Below, piece after piece: positions 26,815 through 34,862 of a stretch of DNA of 64,000 nucleotides (positions within the stretch are counted from its first letter, which is position 1; each line of letters opens with the position of its first letter). The notes under the pieces were generated by a model. It was not told the origin of the DNA. It did no database searches and worked only from the letters and a program-made list of their open reading frames with translations. The translations under genes and the position numbers were made by a program. Source of the DNA: Bacillota bacterium (GTDB taxonomy: Bacteria > Bacillota > Bacilli > Paenibacillales > NBRC-103111); assembly GCA_023388055.1 (NCBI GenBank), contig JAEWGW010000023.1, forward strand, positions 1 to 64,000, given 5' to 3'.

Positions 26815-27645
26815 TCAGAAATTGAAGTTATCAGGATCGGAGCCCTTGCGCTCATTGCGGTTCAATGCATCAATGGCTTCCATATCCGATGGGGACAGAA
26901 CAAAATCGAAAATATCGGCATTTTCCTTCAGACGGCTTTCGGTTACGGTCTTCGGAATAGTCACCACGCCATTCTGCAGATCCCACCGCAGAATCACCTG
27001 GGACGCGGACTTCCCGTACTTGGCGCCGATCTCGTCAAGAACAGGATGACTGGTCAACGCGCCTTGGGCCAGGGGGCTCCATGCCTCCAGTTGAATGCCT
27101 TGATCCTTGCAGAAAGCAAGCAGCGGCTTTTGAGTCAGGTACGGATGGAACTCCACCTGATTCACCGCCGGAATCACGCCGGTCTCCCGGATGATGTCCT
27201 CCAGATGATGAATCTGGAAGTTGCTGACTCCGATGGCCTTGACCCGACCGCTTTTGTACAGGTGGGTAAGAGCCTTCCAGGTCTCCACATACTTGCCCTT
27301 CACCGGCCAATGCACCAGATACAGGTCCACATATTCCAATCCCAGCTTTTCCAGGCTCGCGTCGAATGCGGCCAATGTGGAATCATAACCCTGCTCGGAA
27401 TTCCAAACCTTGGTGGTGATAAACAGCTCGTCCCGGGGAACACCGCACTCCCGGATGCCTTGGCCTACGCCAGTTTCATTGCCATATACGGCCGCCGTAT
27501 CGATGGAACGGTACCCCAGGCGGATGGCCGATTTCACCGTTTCCGCCACCGTGCCTCCATTCTCCACCTTCCATACGCCCAACCCCAGCCATGGCATGTT
27601 TACGCCGTTGTTCAAACGGGTTGTATCAGACAATGATGCAATCAT
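26815..27645 (-). CDS. Aldo/keto reductase, YvgN-like
   Basis: 276 residues, the usual length of single-domain AKR enzymes. The catalytic tetrad is visible: Asp and Tyr in SIDTAAVYGNE (about 47-57), Lys in FITTKVW and His in YLVHWPVKG. The C-terminal IPKTVTESRLKEN carries the NADPH-binding residues. Closest by pattern to Bacillus YvgN/YtbE, which reduce methylglyoxal and other aldehydes; the actual substrate is inference. Monocistronic. Confidence 0.92.
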   Translation of the reverse strand: MIASLSDTTRLNNGVNMPWLGLGVWKVENGGTVAETVKSAIRLGYRSIDTAAVYGNETGVGQGIRECGVPRDELFITTKVWNSEQGYDSTLAAFDASLEKLGLEYVDLYLVHWPVKGKYVETWKALTHLYKSGRVKAIGVSNFQIHHLEDIIRETGVIPAVNQVEFHPYLTQKPLLAFCKDQGIQLEAWSPLAQGALTSHPVLDEIGAKYGKSASQVILRWDLQNGVVTIPKTVTESRLKENADIFDFVLSPSDMEAIDALNRNERKGSDPDNFNF

Positions 27646-27741
27646 TCGCCTTCATCACTCCTTTAATGGATTGAAAACCCGATAATCCTTCCCTCATTGT
27701 AGCACAAGGCCTGCCATAGGCGAAAATAAAGCACCATAATA

Positions 27742-27786
27742 AAGACCGGATCCCGGCGCAGCCGCAGCTGCCCGGTTTCCGGTCTT
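27742..27786. terminator. Terminator after the 228-residue unknown gene
   Basis: A 9-bp stem AAGACCGGA / TCCGGTCTT with a further paired region inside. It follows the minus-strand gene ending at 27813. Confidence 0.55.
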
Positions 27787-27812
27787 GTTTTGGGTTTGCC
27801 CGGATCAACGGG

Positions 27813-28499
27813 CTACCCCTCGTCCGGCGTCAGCATATGGAGGTAGATATGCCGGGTGAAGGGAAAACGGAACCTAAGGATTGCTCCGGAAGGCACTACC
27901 GTAACGGAACGGAGCGTTGCATCCTTGACCACGGATCTCACCAGCTTGACTGCCGCCTCCGGGTCCTTCTTCTGCAGAGCGAGGGCCAGCTTGCCCGTAT
28001 ACACGGGATACCTGGCGAAGCGGTGATACAGAGGAAGAATAGCCTGGGCCACCCGCTGGAAAGCCTCCGGCTCGAAGGTAAGCCGCGCGGTACCCGGGGA
28101 AATCGTGGTCCCGTTGGTATAGATCTCGTTCTGCTTGCCGAAGGGCAGACCCACAAAAACACCGATCCCGGCGGTACCTGGGTAAGTTTCACCGATTTTG
28201 GGCGAAGCTTCCTTGAGCATCTGTTCGATTTTCTCCAAATCCGACTCTACCACCGCCTCGCAGAAACGGCGGGCATAAGTCTCATTGGTGGCTACCCGGC
28301 GGTAAAAGGGCCCCATCTTCCGTCCGGTCTGCTGCAGCATATAAGCCAGGGTCACCTGTTTGACCGGCGCCCGCTTTTTCTGGTTGCCCAGGGAGGGCCG
28401 TTTGTTCCTCGGGGTTTCACTGAGGCCTTCAATGTTGGCCCTTTTATCCGCTGCCGCCCTCCGGTTCACCCAATAGACATTGTCTGGCGTCTTTCCCAT
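27813..28499 (-). CDS. Conserved protein of unknown function
   Basis: 228 residues, not recognised. The N-terminal 45 residues are very basic and low in hydrophobic residues (RRAAADKRANIEGL, KRPSLGNQKKRAP), followed by a globular part with a Gly-rich stretch GIGVFVGLPFGKQNEIYTNG and a C-terminal beta-rich region. No signal peptide or membrane helix. The ATG at 28499 is preferred over a GTG at 28505 because GGGGAG then sits 7 nt upstream. The arrangement of a basic tail and a compact domain would suit a spore or nucleic-acid-associated protein, but that is speculation. Confidence 0.7.
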   Translation of the reverse strand: MGKTPDNVYWVNRRAAADKRANIEGLSETPRNKRPSLGNQKKRAPVKQVTLAYMLQQTGRKMGPFYRRVATNETYARRFCEAVVESDLEKIEQMLKEASPKIGETYPGTAGIGVFVGLPFGKQNEIYTNGTTISPGTARLTFEPEAFQRVAQAILPLYHRFARYPVYTGKLALALQKKDPEAAVKLVRSVVKDATLRSVTVVPSGAILRFRFPFTRHIYLHMLTPDEG

Positions 28500-28683
28500 A
28501 TGCACACTCCCCTGTCCGATTCTGATCCATAACCATTGTATGCCACAGCGTACAAGAAGGTTCAGCCCTCCCGCCGGCGGCCAGCAGAGGAGGAACCGGC
28601 ATCCTTCTTTGTGCTACAATGGAAAAAGCGCCTGTTCAGGATTGTAGTACAAGCATGCAGCAGGTATAAAGGAGATGCGGAAT

Positions 28684-29922
28684 ATGAAACCGTCATTCGA
28701 AGTTTGTCTGGAACGTTACGCCGGTTTGGTGATTAAAATCGGGGCAGCCCTCCGGAAGGGGCAGTCCCTGTGGATCAACTCCAATTTGGACAGCGCCCCC
28801 TTTGCCCGCCTGCTGGCCACCAAAGCATATGAAGCGGGAGCGGCCCACGTGCAGATGGACTGGGTGGATGAAGCCTCGACCCGGATCAGATACGAGCTTG
28901 CCCCGGAGGATTCCCTCCGCACACCGCCGGAATGGCGGACCAAGGCCATGGAGGCGCATATGGAAGCAGGCGGCTCCTTCCTGCAGATTTACGCCCCCAA
29001 CCCATCCCTTCTGAAGGGGATCAACCCGGAGCGGCTTGCCGTTGGCAACAAGGGTCAGGCGGAAGCCATGCAGGGGTTCCGCCGGTACGTCAACCAAAAC
29101 CTGAATGCCTGGTCCATGGCTTCCGTACCCACTCCGGCTTGGGCTGCCGCTGTATTCCCGGAGCTGTCTCTAGAGGAAGCGGAGGACGCGCTGTGGGACC
29201 GGATTTTCCAGGTGAACCGGGTGTATGAGGACGATCCGGCTGCCGCCTGGGAGGCGCATCTGGCGGCCTTGAACCGGCACAAGGATTATATGAACGCCAA
29301 ACGCTACCGCCGTTTACATTACAAGGGACCGGGCACAAGCCTGACCATCGGGCTGCCGGAAGGACATATCTGGAAAGCGGCCACCTCGGAGACACCGGAC
29401 GGTATTGTGTTCCTGCCCAATATGCCCACGGAGGAAATCTTCACCATGCCCCATAAGGGCGAGGTCAACGGAACAGTAGCCAGCACACTGCCGCTTCCGT
29501 ATGCAGGCAGCGTAATCGACGGCTTTTCCTTGACCTTTACGGATGGGGCTGTGACGGACTTTTCCGCCAAGGAGGGCTACGAGCCTCTGAAGAGCCTCAT
29601 CGAGATGGATGAGGGCTCCCGCCGCCTGGGTGAGGTTGCCCTGGTTCCCCATCATTCGCCGATCTCGGATTTGGGCATTACCTTCTACAACACCATGTTC
29701 GATGAAAATGCCGCCTGCCATCTGGCGCTGGGCAATGCCTATGCCTTCACGCTGGAGAATGGCACCGCCATGAATAAGGACGAGCTGGCCAGCCGCGGCG
29801 CCAATACCAGCCTGGCCCATGTGGATTTTATGATGGGCAGCGGAGAGCTGGACATTGACGGGGAAACCGCCGACGGAACCCTGGAGCCGATCTTCCATAA
29901 GGGAAACTGGGCGTTCTCCTGA
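28684..29922 (+). CDS. M29-family aminopeptidase (AmpS/PepS-like)
   Basis: 412 residues, typical for M29 thermophilic aminopeptidases. Metal-ligand regions are visible: FTMPHKGEVNGTV (Glu), the segment with RRLGEVALVPHHSPIS (Glu and His), FYNTMFDENAACHLALG (His) and HVDFMMGSGELDIDG (His and Asp). The start at 28684 is used because AAGGAG sits 9 nt upstream; an ATG at 28675 is too close to it. Soluble cytoplasmic metallopeptidase removing N-terminal residues from peptides. Monocistronic. Confidence 0.93.
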   Translation: MKPSFEVCLERYAGLVIKIGAALRKGQSLWINSNLDSAPFARLLATKAYEAGAAHVQMDWVDEASTRIRYELAPEDSLRTPPEWRTKAMEAHMEAGGSFLQIYAPNPSLLKGINPERLAVGNKGQAEAMQGFRRYVNQNLNAWSMASVPTPAWAAAVFPELSLEEAEDALWDRIFQVNRVYEDDPAAAWEAHLAALNRHKDYMNAKRYRRLHYKGPGTSLTIGLPEGHIWKAATSETPDGIVFLPNMPTEEIFTMPHKGEVNGTVASTLPLPYAGSVIDGFSLTFTDGAVTDFSAKEGYEPLKSLIEMDEGSRRLGEVALVPHHSPISDLGITFYNTMFDENAACHLALGNAYAFTLENGTAMNKDELASRGANTSLAHVDFMMGSGELDIDGETADGTLEPIFHKGNWAFS

Positions 29923-30004
29923 CGCTGCTCAAGACAGTCCGCACAGCCTCATTGCCCAATTGTACCGGTCCTGTGATATGATGGTAAAAAGGAGATGACG
30001 AGGC

Positions 30005-30511
30005 ATGGCCATGATTTTGGCAAGCTCGGAACGGATACGGCTGCGGGTATCGCGGCCTCATGATTTGGACTATGTGCTTCAAGCCGAGAATCATCCGGAC
30101 AACCGGGATTTCATCAACCAATGGACCAAGGAGCAGCACCGGAACGCACAGGAGGATACGGATACGGTCCACCTGATTGTGGAGGCGGATCTGGAGTCAT
30201 GCGGCTACGCCATCATTGCGGGGCTGGAGAATCCGGCGCGCAGCATTGAGCTGAAGCGTCTGGTGATTACGGAGAAGGGCCAAGGCCTGGGACGGGATGT
30301 GCTGCGCCTGGTGAAGCGCTGCGCCTTCAACCGCTGGAGCGCCCACCGGCTGTGGCTGGATGTGCGCAGCAATAACCCGCGCGCCCTTCATCTGTATGAG
30401 AGTGAAGGCTTCCGGATAGAGGGTACGCTCCGGGACTCCATTCTTGTGGACGGAAGCTACGTGTCGGTAGCCATCCTCTCCATCCTGGAATCGGAGTATA
30501 AGGACGTATAA
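30005..30511 (+). CDS. GNAT-family N-acetyltransferase
   Basis: 168 residues, RimJ/RimL-like. The N-terminal IRLRVSRPHDLDYVLQ strand is followed by ELKRLVITEKGQGLGRDVLR, which includes the acetyl-CoA-binding QGLGR, and the C-terminal LDVRSNNPRALHLYESEGF. AAGGAG precedes the ATG; a second ATG 6 nt downstream is possible. It sits 82 bp after the aminopeptidase gene and may be co-transcribed. Acceptor unknown. Confidence 0.9.
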   Translation: MAMILASSERIRLRVSRPHDLDYVLQAENHPDNRDFINQWTKEQHRNAQEDTDTVHLIVEADLESCGYAIIAGLENPARSIELKRLVITEKGQGLGRDVLRLVKRCAFNRWSAHRLWLDVRSNNPRALHLYESEGFRIEGTLRDSILVDGSYVSVAILSILESEYKDV

Positions 30512-30522
30512 CGGACGATAAA

Positions 30523-30557
30523 AAAGCCGGTTCCCGAGGGAACCGACTTTCTTTTTT
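30523..30557. terminator. Bidirectional terminator between GNAT and FusB-like genes
   Basis: Stem CGGTTCCC / GGGAACCG extended by A/T pairs, with T runs on both strands; it lies between convergent genes. Confidence 0.85.
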
Positions 30558-30575
30558 AAGACCAAACCACACACA

Positions 30576-31229
30576 TCAATTCCATACAGATCCGATGAAG
30601 GCCTCCAGCGGAGCCACGTCGGTAATGTTCTTGTTGCAGCTATGCCCGTGCAAACAGATATAGTTGCCGACGGACTTGTAATAGTCCGGCAGTGACTGGG
30701 CCGGTTTCTTTTTGGAGATGGCCGAAAACAGGACCAGCTCTTCGAACCGGTTGCACGCGAAGCAGTAACTTTTTTTGTTGGTGAGCGTAAAGCGGCCCTC
30801 CACGCCGACGAACTGCTCCCCGTTATGGTACACGAGGAACATTTTGTTGGTGGAGATATCGGTCCAGCTCAGATAGGTCACATACTTCCATTCGATCTGC
30901 TCCAGATCGGGAAGCTTCAGCTTCTTGTTCTTGGGAAACAGCTTCTGGATCTGCTTCTCGGTGATGCGGGGAAATTCCAGCATATACGGCTCCAAGGCCT
31001 GGATATAGGTGTGAAAATCCTCTGCCGTCTTCAGGCTGGCGATCGTGTCCAGCATAATTTTCCTGCTGTCTCTTACATCGGGAAACAGCTCTTCCACCTT
31101 GGCGATGGCCGTCAGCCGGACGGATTCCAGGACCTTGGGGTCCCCCACTGTCCGAATGGCGCGCAGCACCGAATCGGCTTGATTCTTAATCACGTTATAT
31201 TGGTAGTTTCTAATAAATGGTCCGCACAT
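30576..31229 (-). CDS. FusB/FusC-family EF-G-binding protein
   Basis: 217 residues, matching the roughly 213-residue FusB family. The N-terminal half is a helical bundle beginning FIRNYQYNVIKNQADSVLRA, as expected of FusB. The C-terminal half contains the zinc-binding treble-clef: CFACNRF, then a single His and Cys in CLHGHSCNKN. FusB-type proteins bind elongation factor G and speed its release from the ribosome, giving fusidic acid resistance; chromosomal homologues in Gram-positives may have housekeeping roles. The start has AAGGGG 9 nt upstream. It is preceded by a structured leader with two tiny ORFs (31230-31418), which points to translational attenuation as known for plasmid fusB. Confidence 0.85.
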   Translation of the reverse strand: MCGPFIRNYQYNVIKNQADSVLRAIRTVGDPKVLESVRLTAIAKVEELFPDVRDSRKIMLDTIASLKTAEDFHTYIQALEPYMLEFPRITEKQIQKLFPKNKKLKLPDLEQIEWKYVTYLSWTDISTNKMFLVYHNGEQFVGVEGRFTLTNKKSYCFACNRFEELVLFSAISKKKPAQSLPDYYKSVGNYICLHGHSCNKNITDVAPLEAFIGSVWN

Positions 31230-31285
31230 GGACTTCAGCCCCTTATTCTGAGATTAATGAAAGCAAATAAGGTGCAAAGCCATTA

Positions 31286-31339
31286 TTAGAAAACGATCAT
31301 TGCGTATTCAGGCGACACGTATAAAGCCGGCCCACCCAT
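31286..31339 (-). CDS. Leader ORF 2, 17 residues
   Basis: Encodes MGGPALYVSPEYAMIVF. The SD AGGAGGCG (31349-31356) is 9 nt upstream and lies in the loop of a 9-bp hairpin formed by the end of ORF 1 and the ORF 2 start region. Likely a regulatory leader peptide rather than a functional protein. Confidence 0.5.
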   Translation of the reverse strand: MGGPALYVSPEYAMIVF

Positions 31340-31357
31340 GCAAAGGTTCGCCTCCTA

Positions 31358-31405
31358 TCAGGCTTTGCATGAGGCTGTTCCAATCCGGCAATCTCTGATT
31401 GCCAT
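31358..31405 (-). CDS. Leader ORF 1, 15 residues
   Basis: Encodes MAIRDCRIGTASCKA. A near-perfect SD GGAGGTGA (31411-31418) lies 5 nt upstream of the ATG, stronger than the SD of the FusB-like gene itself. Its last codons form one arm of two alternative hairpins. Expected role: sense ribosome stalling. Confidence 0.6.
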   Translation of the reverse strand: MAIRDCRIGTASCKA

Positions 31406-31495
31406 GAGTATCACCTCCGGTTGTGAATATGATTAGTATACCCGAGCCAACCCGCAAAATAAAGAGGTGGCGTAAAGTGGAATAGGAATAAAAAA

Positions 31496-31518
31496 AACCG
31501 CCAACCAGGTTGACGGTT
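31496..31518 (-). terminator. Terminator of the DUF4062 operon
   Basis: An 11-bp stem (one mismatch) around a very small loop, followed on the minus strand by a run of seven or more T. It abuts the stop codon at 31521. Confidence 0.8.
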
Positions 31519-31520
31519 TT

Positions 31521-31736
31521 TTAGATGAGGTATTCGGTAATGGGTTTGTTGCCGATCTTCTCGATCATTCGTTCAATGGAGGCGGATACTTCTTCATAAG
31601 CCAGTTCCTTTTGAGTCCGGTAATCCTTGGGCGACTTCTCGATGGGGGAGAAAAACAAGGCATGTTTGGGATAATGCTTCCCTTTCACCGCTTCCGTCAC
31701 ATCTCCATTAATGGAAACATACGCTTTCCTTGCCAT
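31521..31736 (-). CDS. Small protein downstream of the DUF4062 gene
   Basis: 71 residues, not recognised. It is charged, with an N-terminal MARKAYVSINGDVTEAVKG that could be a short beta-strand and a helical C-terminal half (ELAYEEVSASIERMIEKIG). It starts directly after the DUF4062 stop (TGA then ATG, no gap) with GGGGTGAT as SD inside the upstream gene, so the two are made together. A partner, inhibitor or effector role is possible. Confidence 0.7.
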   Translation of the reverse strand: MARKAYVSINGDVTEAVKGKHYPKHALFFSPIEKSPKDYRTQKELAYEEVSASIERMIEKIGNKPITEYLI

Positions 31737-32888
31737 TCAGATCACCCCTTCCAGAATCGAAACAGCTGTATAAAAAAGCTCCCCGTTTTTGCTCATTATA
31801 CCACTTTCCACGTTGGCCTGATAGTCCAAATACAATTGGGAATTCCATTCTTCGCCGCAGGGGAAGTGGAAGGTCAGGACAAAACTGTTCCCTTTCAGGC
31901 AAACATACAGGCTTTTATTATCTTCCCTGAAAAAAATATTATCATCTTCGCCCTTTTGGGTAAGGACCACAAAGGAGGTATCATCCTCCATGCTGAAGTT
32001 TCTGGCTTTTATTTTACCGGAGGATTCCTGCAGAATCATCTGACTCTGATCCCGCTTATACAGGGTGACCGCGGTACAATTGTGAATTTCGCCGATCTTC
32101 CGCTGAACGTATCCGAAGTCATTGACAATCGAGTTGCCGAGAGCTGCCCGTTTCAGCTCGGATATCAATGCAGGAAGATCCGTTTTGAGCCCCAGTTTGA
32201 CCAAAGGGACAATTTTGGAGGTGAATGTTTTGTAATGCTGGAGCTCCTTGGCCTGCATCAGGGTACGTACAATGTCTTTTTTGTTCCGCAGCATCTCCAC
32301 GCCGTCCCGCAGCATGTCGCTTAACAAGGAATCCCAATCGATGGGCACGCCGGGCATCAGATTCTCCACAAAAATCTTTTCCTCCGCCATAATTTCATGG
32401 AGAAAATACCATACATAATCATCCACATGATGAAGCTGGGTGGAGATCCTGTCCTTATGAAGTCCGATATGCCGCACAATCTCGGCAGATGAGGGTTTTC
32501 CCAATTTGCCGGCCCGGGCGGTTGCCACATACTCATCAATCAAGGTCTTCACATGACTAAGATATTCAGCCTTGATATCCGTCTCCACAAAAACCAAAGC
32601 GGATTTCCCCTCTGCCAGGGCTTGCTCGAATTCAAGATGGGTGACGGAGCGCCCGAACGGGGTGATGGAGCCGGCTCTAGCCCCCACAAACAAAATAAAA
32701 ATGTCACAGTCTGAAACCATCCGGATACACTTGGCGATGGAATCCTCCCCGTTATGCCATGCCCCGAAATTCCGTTCGAACATCACCGGCTCATGGCCAA
32801 GTGAACGAAGCTTATCGAAGCTGGCAATCCGCATCTGACTGAAGGAAACCTGGGAGGCCGAGCTTAAGAAGATTTTGGTCTTTGGCAA
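31737..32888 (-). CDS. DUF4062 (TIR-like fold) protein, possible defence effector or sensor
   Basis: 383 residues from the TTG at 32888, chosen because AGAGGTG lies 6 nt upstream and the frame's only ATG is inside the first conserved segment. The N-terminal 100 residues match DUF4062: KTKIFLSSASQ, then RIASFDKLRSLGHEPVMFE, SDCDIFILFVGARAGS and THLEFEQALAEGKSALVFVE. DUF4062 has a TIR/SEFIR-like or deoxyribosyltransferase-like fold and is common in NLR-like and antiviral proteins. The middle and C-terminal parts (about 110-383) are helical then beta-rich and not recognised. It forms an operon with a 71-residue protein and sits under a 12-bp palindrome. Confidence 0.75.
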   Translation of the reverse strand: MPKTKIFLSSASQVSFSQMRIASFDKLRSLGHEPVMFERNFGAWHNGEDSIAKCIRMVSDCDIFILFVGARAGSITPFGRSVTHLEFEQALAEGKSALVFVETDIKAEYLSHVKTLIDEYVATARAGKLGKPSSAEIVRHIGLHKDRISTQLHHVDDYVWYFLHEIMAEEKIFVENLMPGVPIDWDSLLSDMLRDGVEMLRNKKDIVRTLMQAKELQHYKTFTSKIVPLVKLGLKTDLPALISELKRAALGNSIVNDFGYVQRKIGEIHNCTAVTLYKRDQSQMILQESSGKIKARNFSMEDDTSFVVLTQKGEDDNIFFREDNKSLYVCLKGNSFVLTFHFPCGEEWNSQLYLDYQANVESGIMSKNGELFYTAVSILEGVI

Positions 32889-32915
32889 GATCGACACCTC
32901 TGCATATGTGTAAGC

Positions 32916-32945
32916 GTTAGGGCGTGTTTGCACACACGCCCTAAC
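32916..32945. promoter_or_regulatory. 12-bp perfect inverted repeat at the DUF4062 promoter
   Basis: GTTAGGGCGTGT, a 6-nt gap, then ACACGCCCTAAC. It starts 3 bp after a minus-strand TATAAT (32949-32954), so it covers the transcription start and the 5' end of the message. Could be an operator or a 5' mRNA hairpin. The -35 is weak. Confidence 0.7.
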
Positions 32946-33005
32946 CCAATTATACTATAATTTTTCCAGAATACTACAGAATTACGCAAAAAGCCGCACA
33001 AAAAA

Positions 33006-33032
33006 GCATCCCGGACAAAAAGTCCGGAATGC
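33006..33032 (-). terminator. Terminator of glnS
   Basis: An 11-bp stem with one mismatch and a 5-nt loop, followed on the minus strand by six T (33000-33005). Confidence 0.85.
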
Positions 33033-33048
33033 CTGTGCAGTGATTTAT

Positions 33049-34716
33049 TCACACACTGAAGGAGCTCTTCAAGGATACGGTCAGGTTGAATACCGGCTTG
33101 TCCGGTGTGGAGTTCTGGGAATCCACACAGAAGTAGCCGTGGCGGAAGAATTGGAACTTGTCCTCCGGCTGCACATCCTTGATGCCCGGATCGATGAAGC
33201 CCTGTACAATTTCCAGGGACTTGGGATTAATGGCGGACAACAAATCATCTCCGCCCTCTCCCTCTTCTTCCTCGTCCGTCTTGTCGGCCACCAGTTGATC
33301 ATATAACCGGAATTCTACCGGGATAGCGGAAGTAGCCTCCACCCAGTGAATGGTGCCCTTCACCTTGCGGCCGGTAAAGCCGGTGCCGGACTTGGTCTCC
33401 GGATCATAGGTACAGCGCAGCTCCACCACATTGCCCGCCTCGTCCTTCACCACTTCCTCGCACTTGATGAAGTACGCATGCTTCAGCCGCACCTCATTGC
33501 CGGGGAACAGCCGGTGATACTTGGGCACCGGATTCTCCATGAAGTCATCCTGCTCGATGTAGATTTCCCGGGAGAAGGGGATCTTGCGCATGCCCATCTC
33601 CGGCACCTCGGCATTAACCTCGGCGTCCAGCATTTCCACCTGGCCCTCGGGATAGTTGGTGATGACCACCTTCAGAGGCTTCAGCACACCCATGGTCCGC
33701 GGCGCCTTCAGCTTCAGATCCTCGCGGATGAAGTGCTCCAGCATCCGGGGGTCGACCGTGCCGTTGCTCTTGGACACGCCCGCTTCGCGGATGAAGGACT
33801 TAATCCCCTCCGGAGTAAAGCCCCGGCGGCGCATCCCGCTGATGGTGAACACCCGGGGGTCGTTCCAGCCGTCCAGCACACCGGACTCCACCAGGCGTTT
33901 GATGTAGCGTTTGCCCATGATGGTGCCGGCAATCTTCAGCTTGCCGAATTCATACTGGCGGGATACATGGGGCATCTCCGTTTCCCGGATGACCCAATCA
34001 TAGAAGGGCCGCTGGTCCTCGAACTCCAGGGAGCACAGGGAATGGGTCACACCCTCGATGGAATCCTCCAGGGGATGGGCGTAAGCATACATGGGATAGA
34101 TGCACCACTTGTCGCCGGTGTTGTGGTGATGGGTATGGGAAATCCGGAAAATCACCGGGTCCCGCATATTGATATTGGGGGAGGCCATATCGATTTTGGC
34201 CCGCAGCACCCGTTCGCCGTCCTTGAACTCGCCGGCCCGCATGCGGGTGAACAGGTCCAGGTTTTCCTCTACGGTACGGCTGCGGAAGGGGCTTTCGGTG
34301 CCCGGCTGGGTCAGCGTGCCGCGGGTTTCACGGATGGCGTCCGCCGATTGGTCGTCCACGTAAGCCAGCCCTTTGCGGATCAGAACCAAGGCACGGTTGT
34401 ACATCTCCTCGAAATAATCCGAAGCAAAATGCAGCCCGTCCCATTCAAAGCCCAGCCACTTGATATCCTCCTGGATGGACTTGACGAATTCCACGTCCTC
34501 CTTCACCGGGTTGGTGTCGTCAAAACGCAGGTTGGTTTGTCCGCCGAACTCGTCGGCCAGCTCAAAATTGATGGTGATCGCCCGGGCATGCCCGATATGC
34601 AGATAGCCGTTGGGCTCAGGCGGAAACCGGGTCTTGATGCTGGTGACCCGGCCTTCCTTGAGGTCGTCCATCATAATGGTTTTGATAAAATTGGATGCGG
34701 CGCTTTTGCTCTCCAT
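33049..34716 (-). CDS. glnS: Glutaminyl-tRNA synthetase
   Basis: 555 residues, the size of the Escherichia coli enzyme (553). The class I HIGH motif is GYLHIGHARAIT near residue 38, preceded by TRFPPEPNG, which distinguishes GlnRS from GluRS. The KMSKS-equivalent is TIMGKRYIKRLV, where the usual MSK reads MGK, followed by ISGMRRRGFTPEGI. The C-terminal anticodon-binding beta-barrels are complete. It charges tRNA-Gln directly; most Bacilli instead use mischarging plus GatCAB, so presence here is notable. No T-box leader is seen in the 146-bp divergent upstream gap. Confidence 0.95.
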   Translation of the reverse strand: MESKSAASNFIKTIMMDDLKEGRVTSIKTRFPPEPNGYLHIGHARAITINFELADEFGGQTNLRFDDTNPVKEDVEFVKSIQEDIKWLGFEWDGLHFASDYFEEMYNRALVLIRKGLAYVDDQSADAIRETRGTLTQPGTESPFRSRTVEENLDLFTRMRAGEFKDGERVLRAKIDMASPNINMRDPVIFRISHTHHHNTGDKWCIYPMYAYAHPLEDSIEGVTHSLCSLEFEDQRPFYDWVIRETEMPHVSRQYEFGKLKIAGTIMGKRYIKRLVESGVLDGWNDPRVFTISGMRRRGFTPEGIKSFIREAGVSKSNGTVDPRMLEHFIREDLKLKAPRTMGVLKPLKVVITNYPEGQVEMLDAEVNAEVPEMGMRKIPFSREIYIEQDDFMENPVPKYHRLFPGNEVRLKHAYFIKCEEVVKDEAGNVVELRCTYDPETKSGTGFTGRKVKGTIHWVEATSAIPVEFRLYDQLVADKTDEEEEGEGGDDLLSAINPKSLEIVQGFIDPGIKDVQPEDKFQFFRHGYFCVDSQNSTPDKPVFNLTVSLKSSFSV

Positions 34717-34862
34717 AGGAACCTCTTTTCATACGGGTTGATAATGTCCACTTTTTACGTTTGTTCTATTATACACAAATTTGTCAGGGAATATATAGAA
34801 GGGTAGGGCCGTGTAACATATTGTTCGCTTCTTCCGTCTACAAAAGCAGGAGGTGGTTGATT

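Larger units (their letters stand above)
31230..31418 (-). promoter_or_regulatory. Candidate translational attenuator upstream of the FusB-like gene
   Basis: The minus-strand leader has two small ORFs with good SD sequences and three segments that can pair in exclusive ways. Segment 1 (31361-31371, reading CATGCAAAGCC, end of ORF 1) pairs perfectly over 9 bp with segment 2 (31337-31345, CTTTGCATG); the loop then holds the SD of ORF 2. Alternatively, segment 1 pairs over 9 bp with segment 3 (31273-31281, GGCTTTGCA), near the fusB-like start. CAGCCTC in ORF 1 can also pair with GGGGCTG at the fusB-like SD. A TATACT box lies upstream at about 31437-31442. Induction by stalled ribosomes is inference from the known fusB leader. 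Confidence 0.65.

Noticed and set aside
33346..34806. Long plus-strand open frame opposite glnS
   Set aside because: It is the antisense shadow of a GC-rich conserved gene, with no SD and no recognisable domain.
34717..34862. T-box leader for glnS
   Set aside because: The divergent gap is only 146 bp and shows no T-box sequence or terminator-antiterminator pair.
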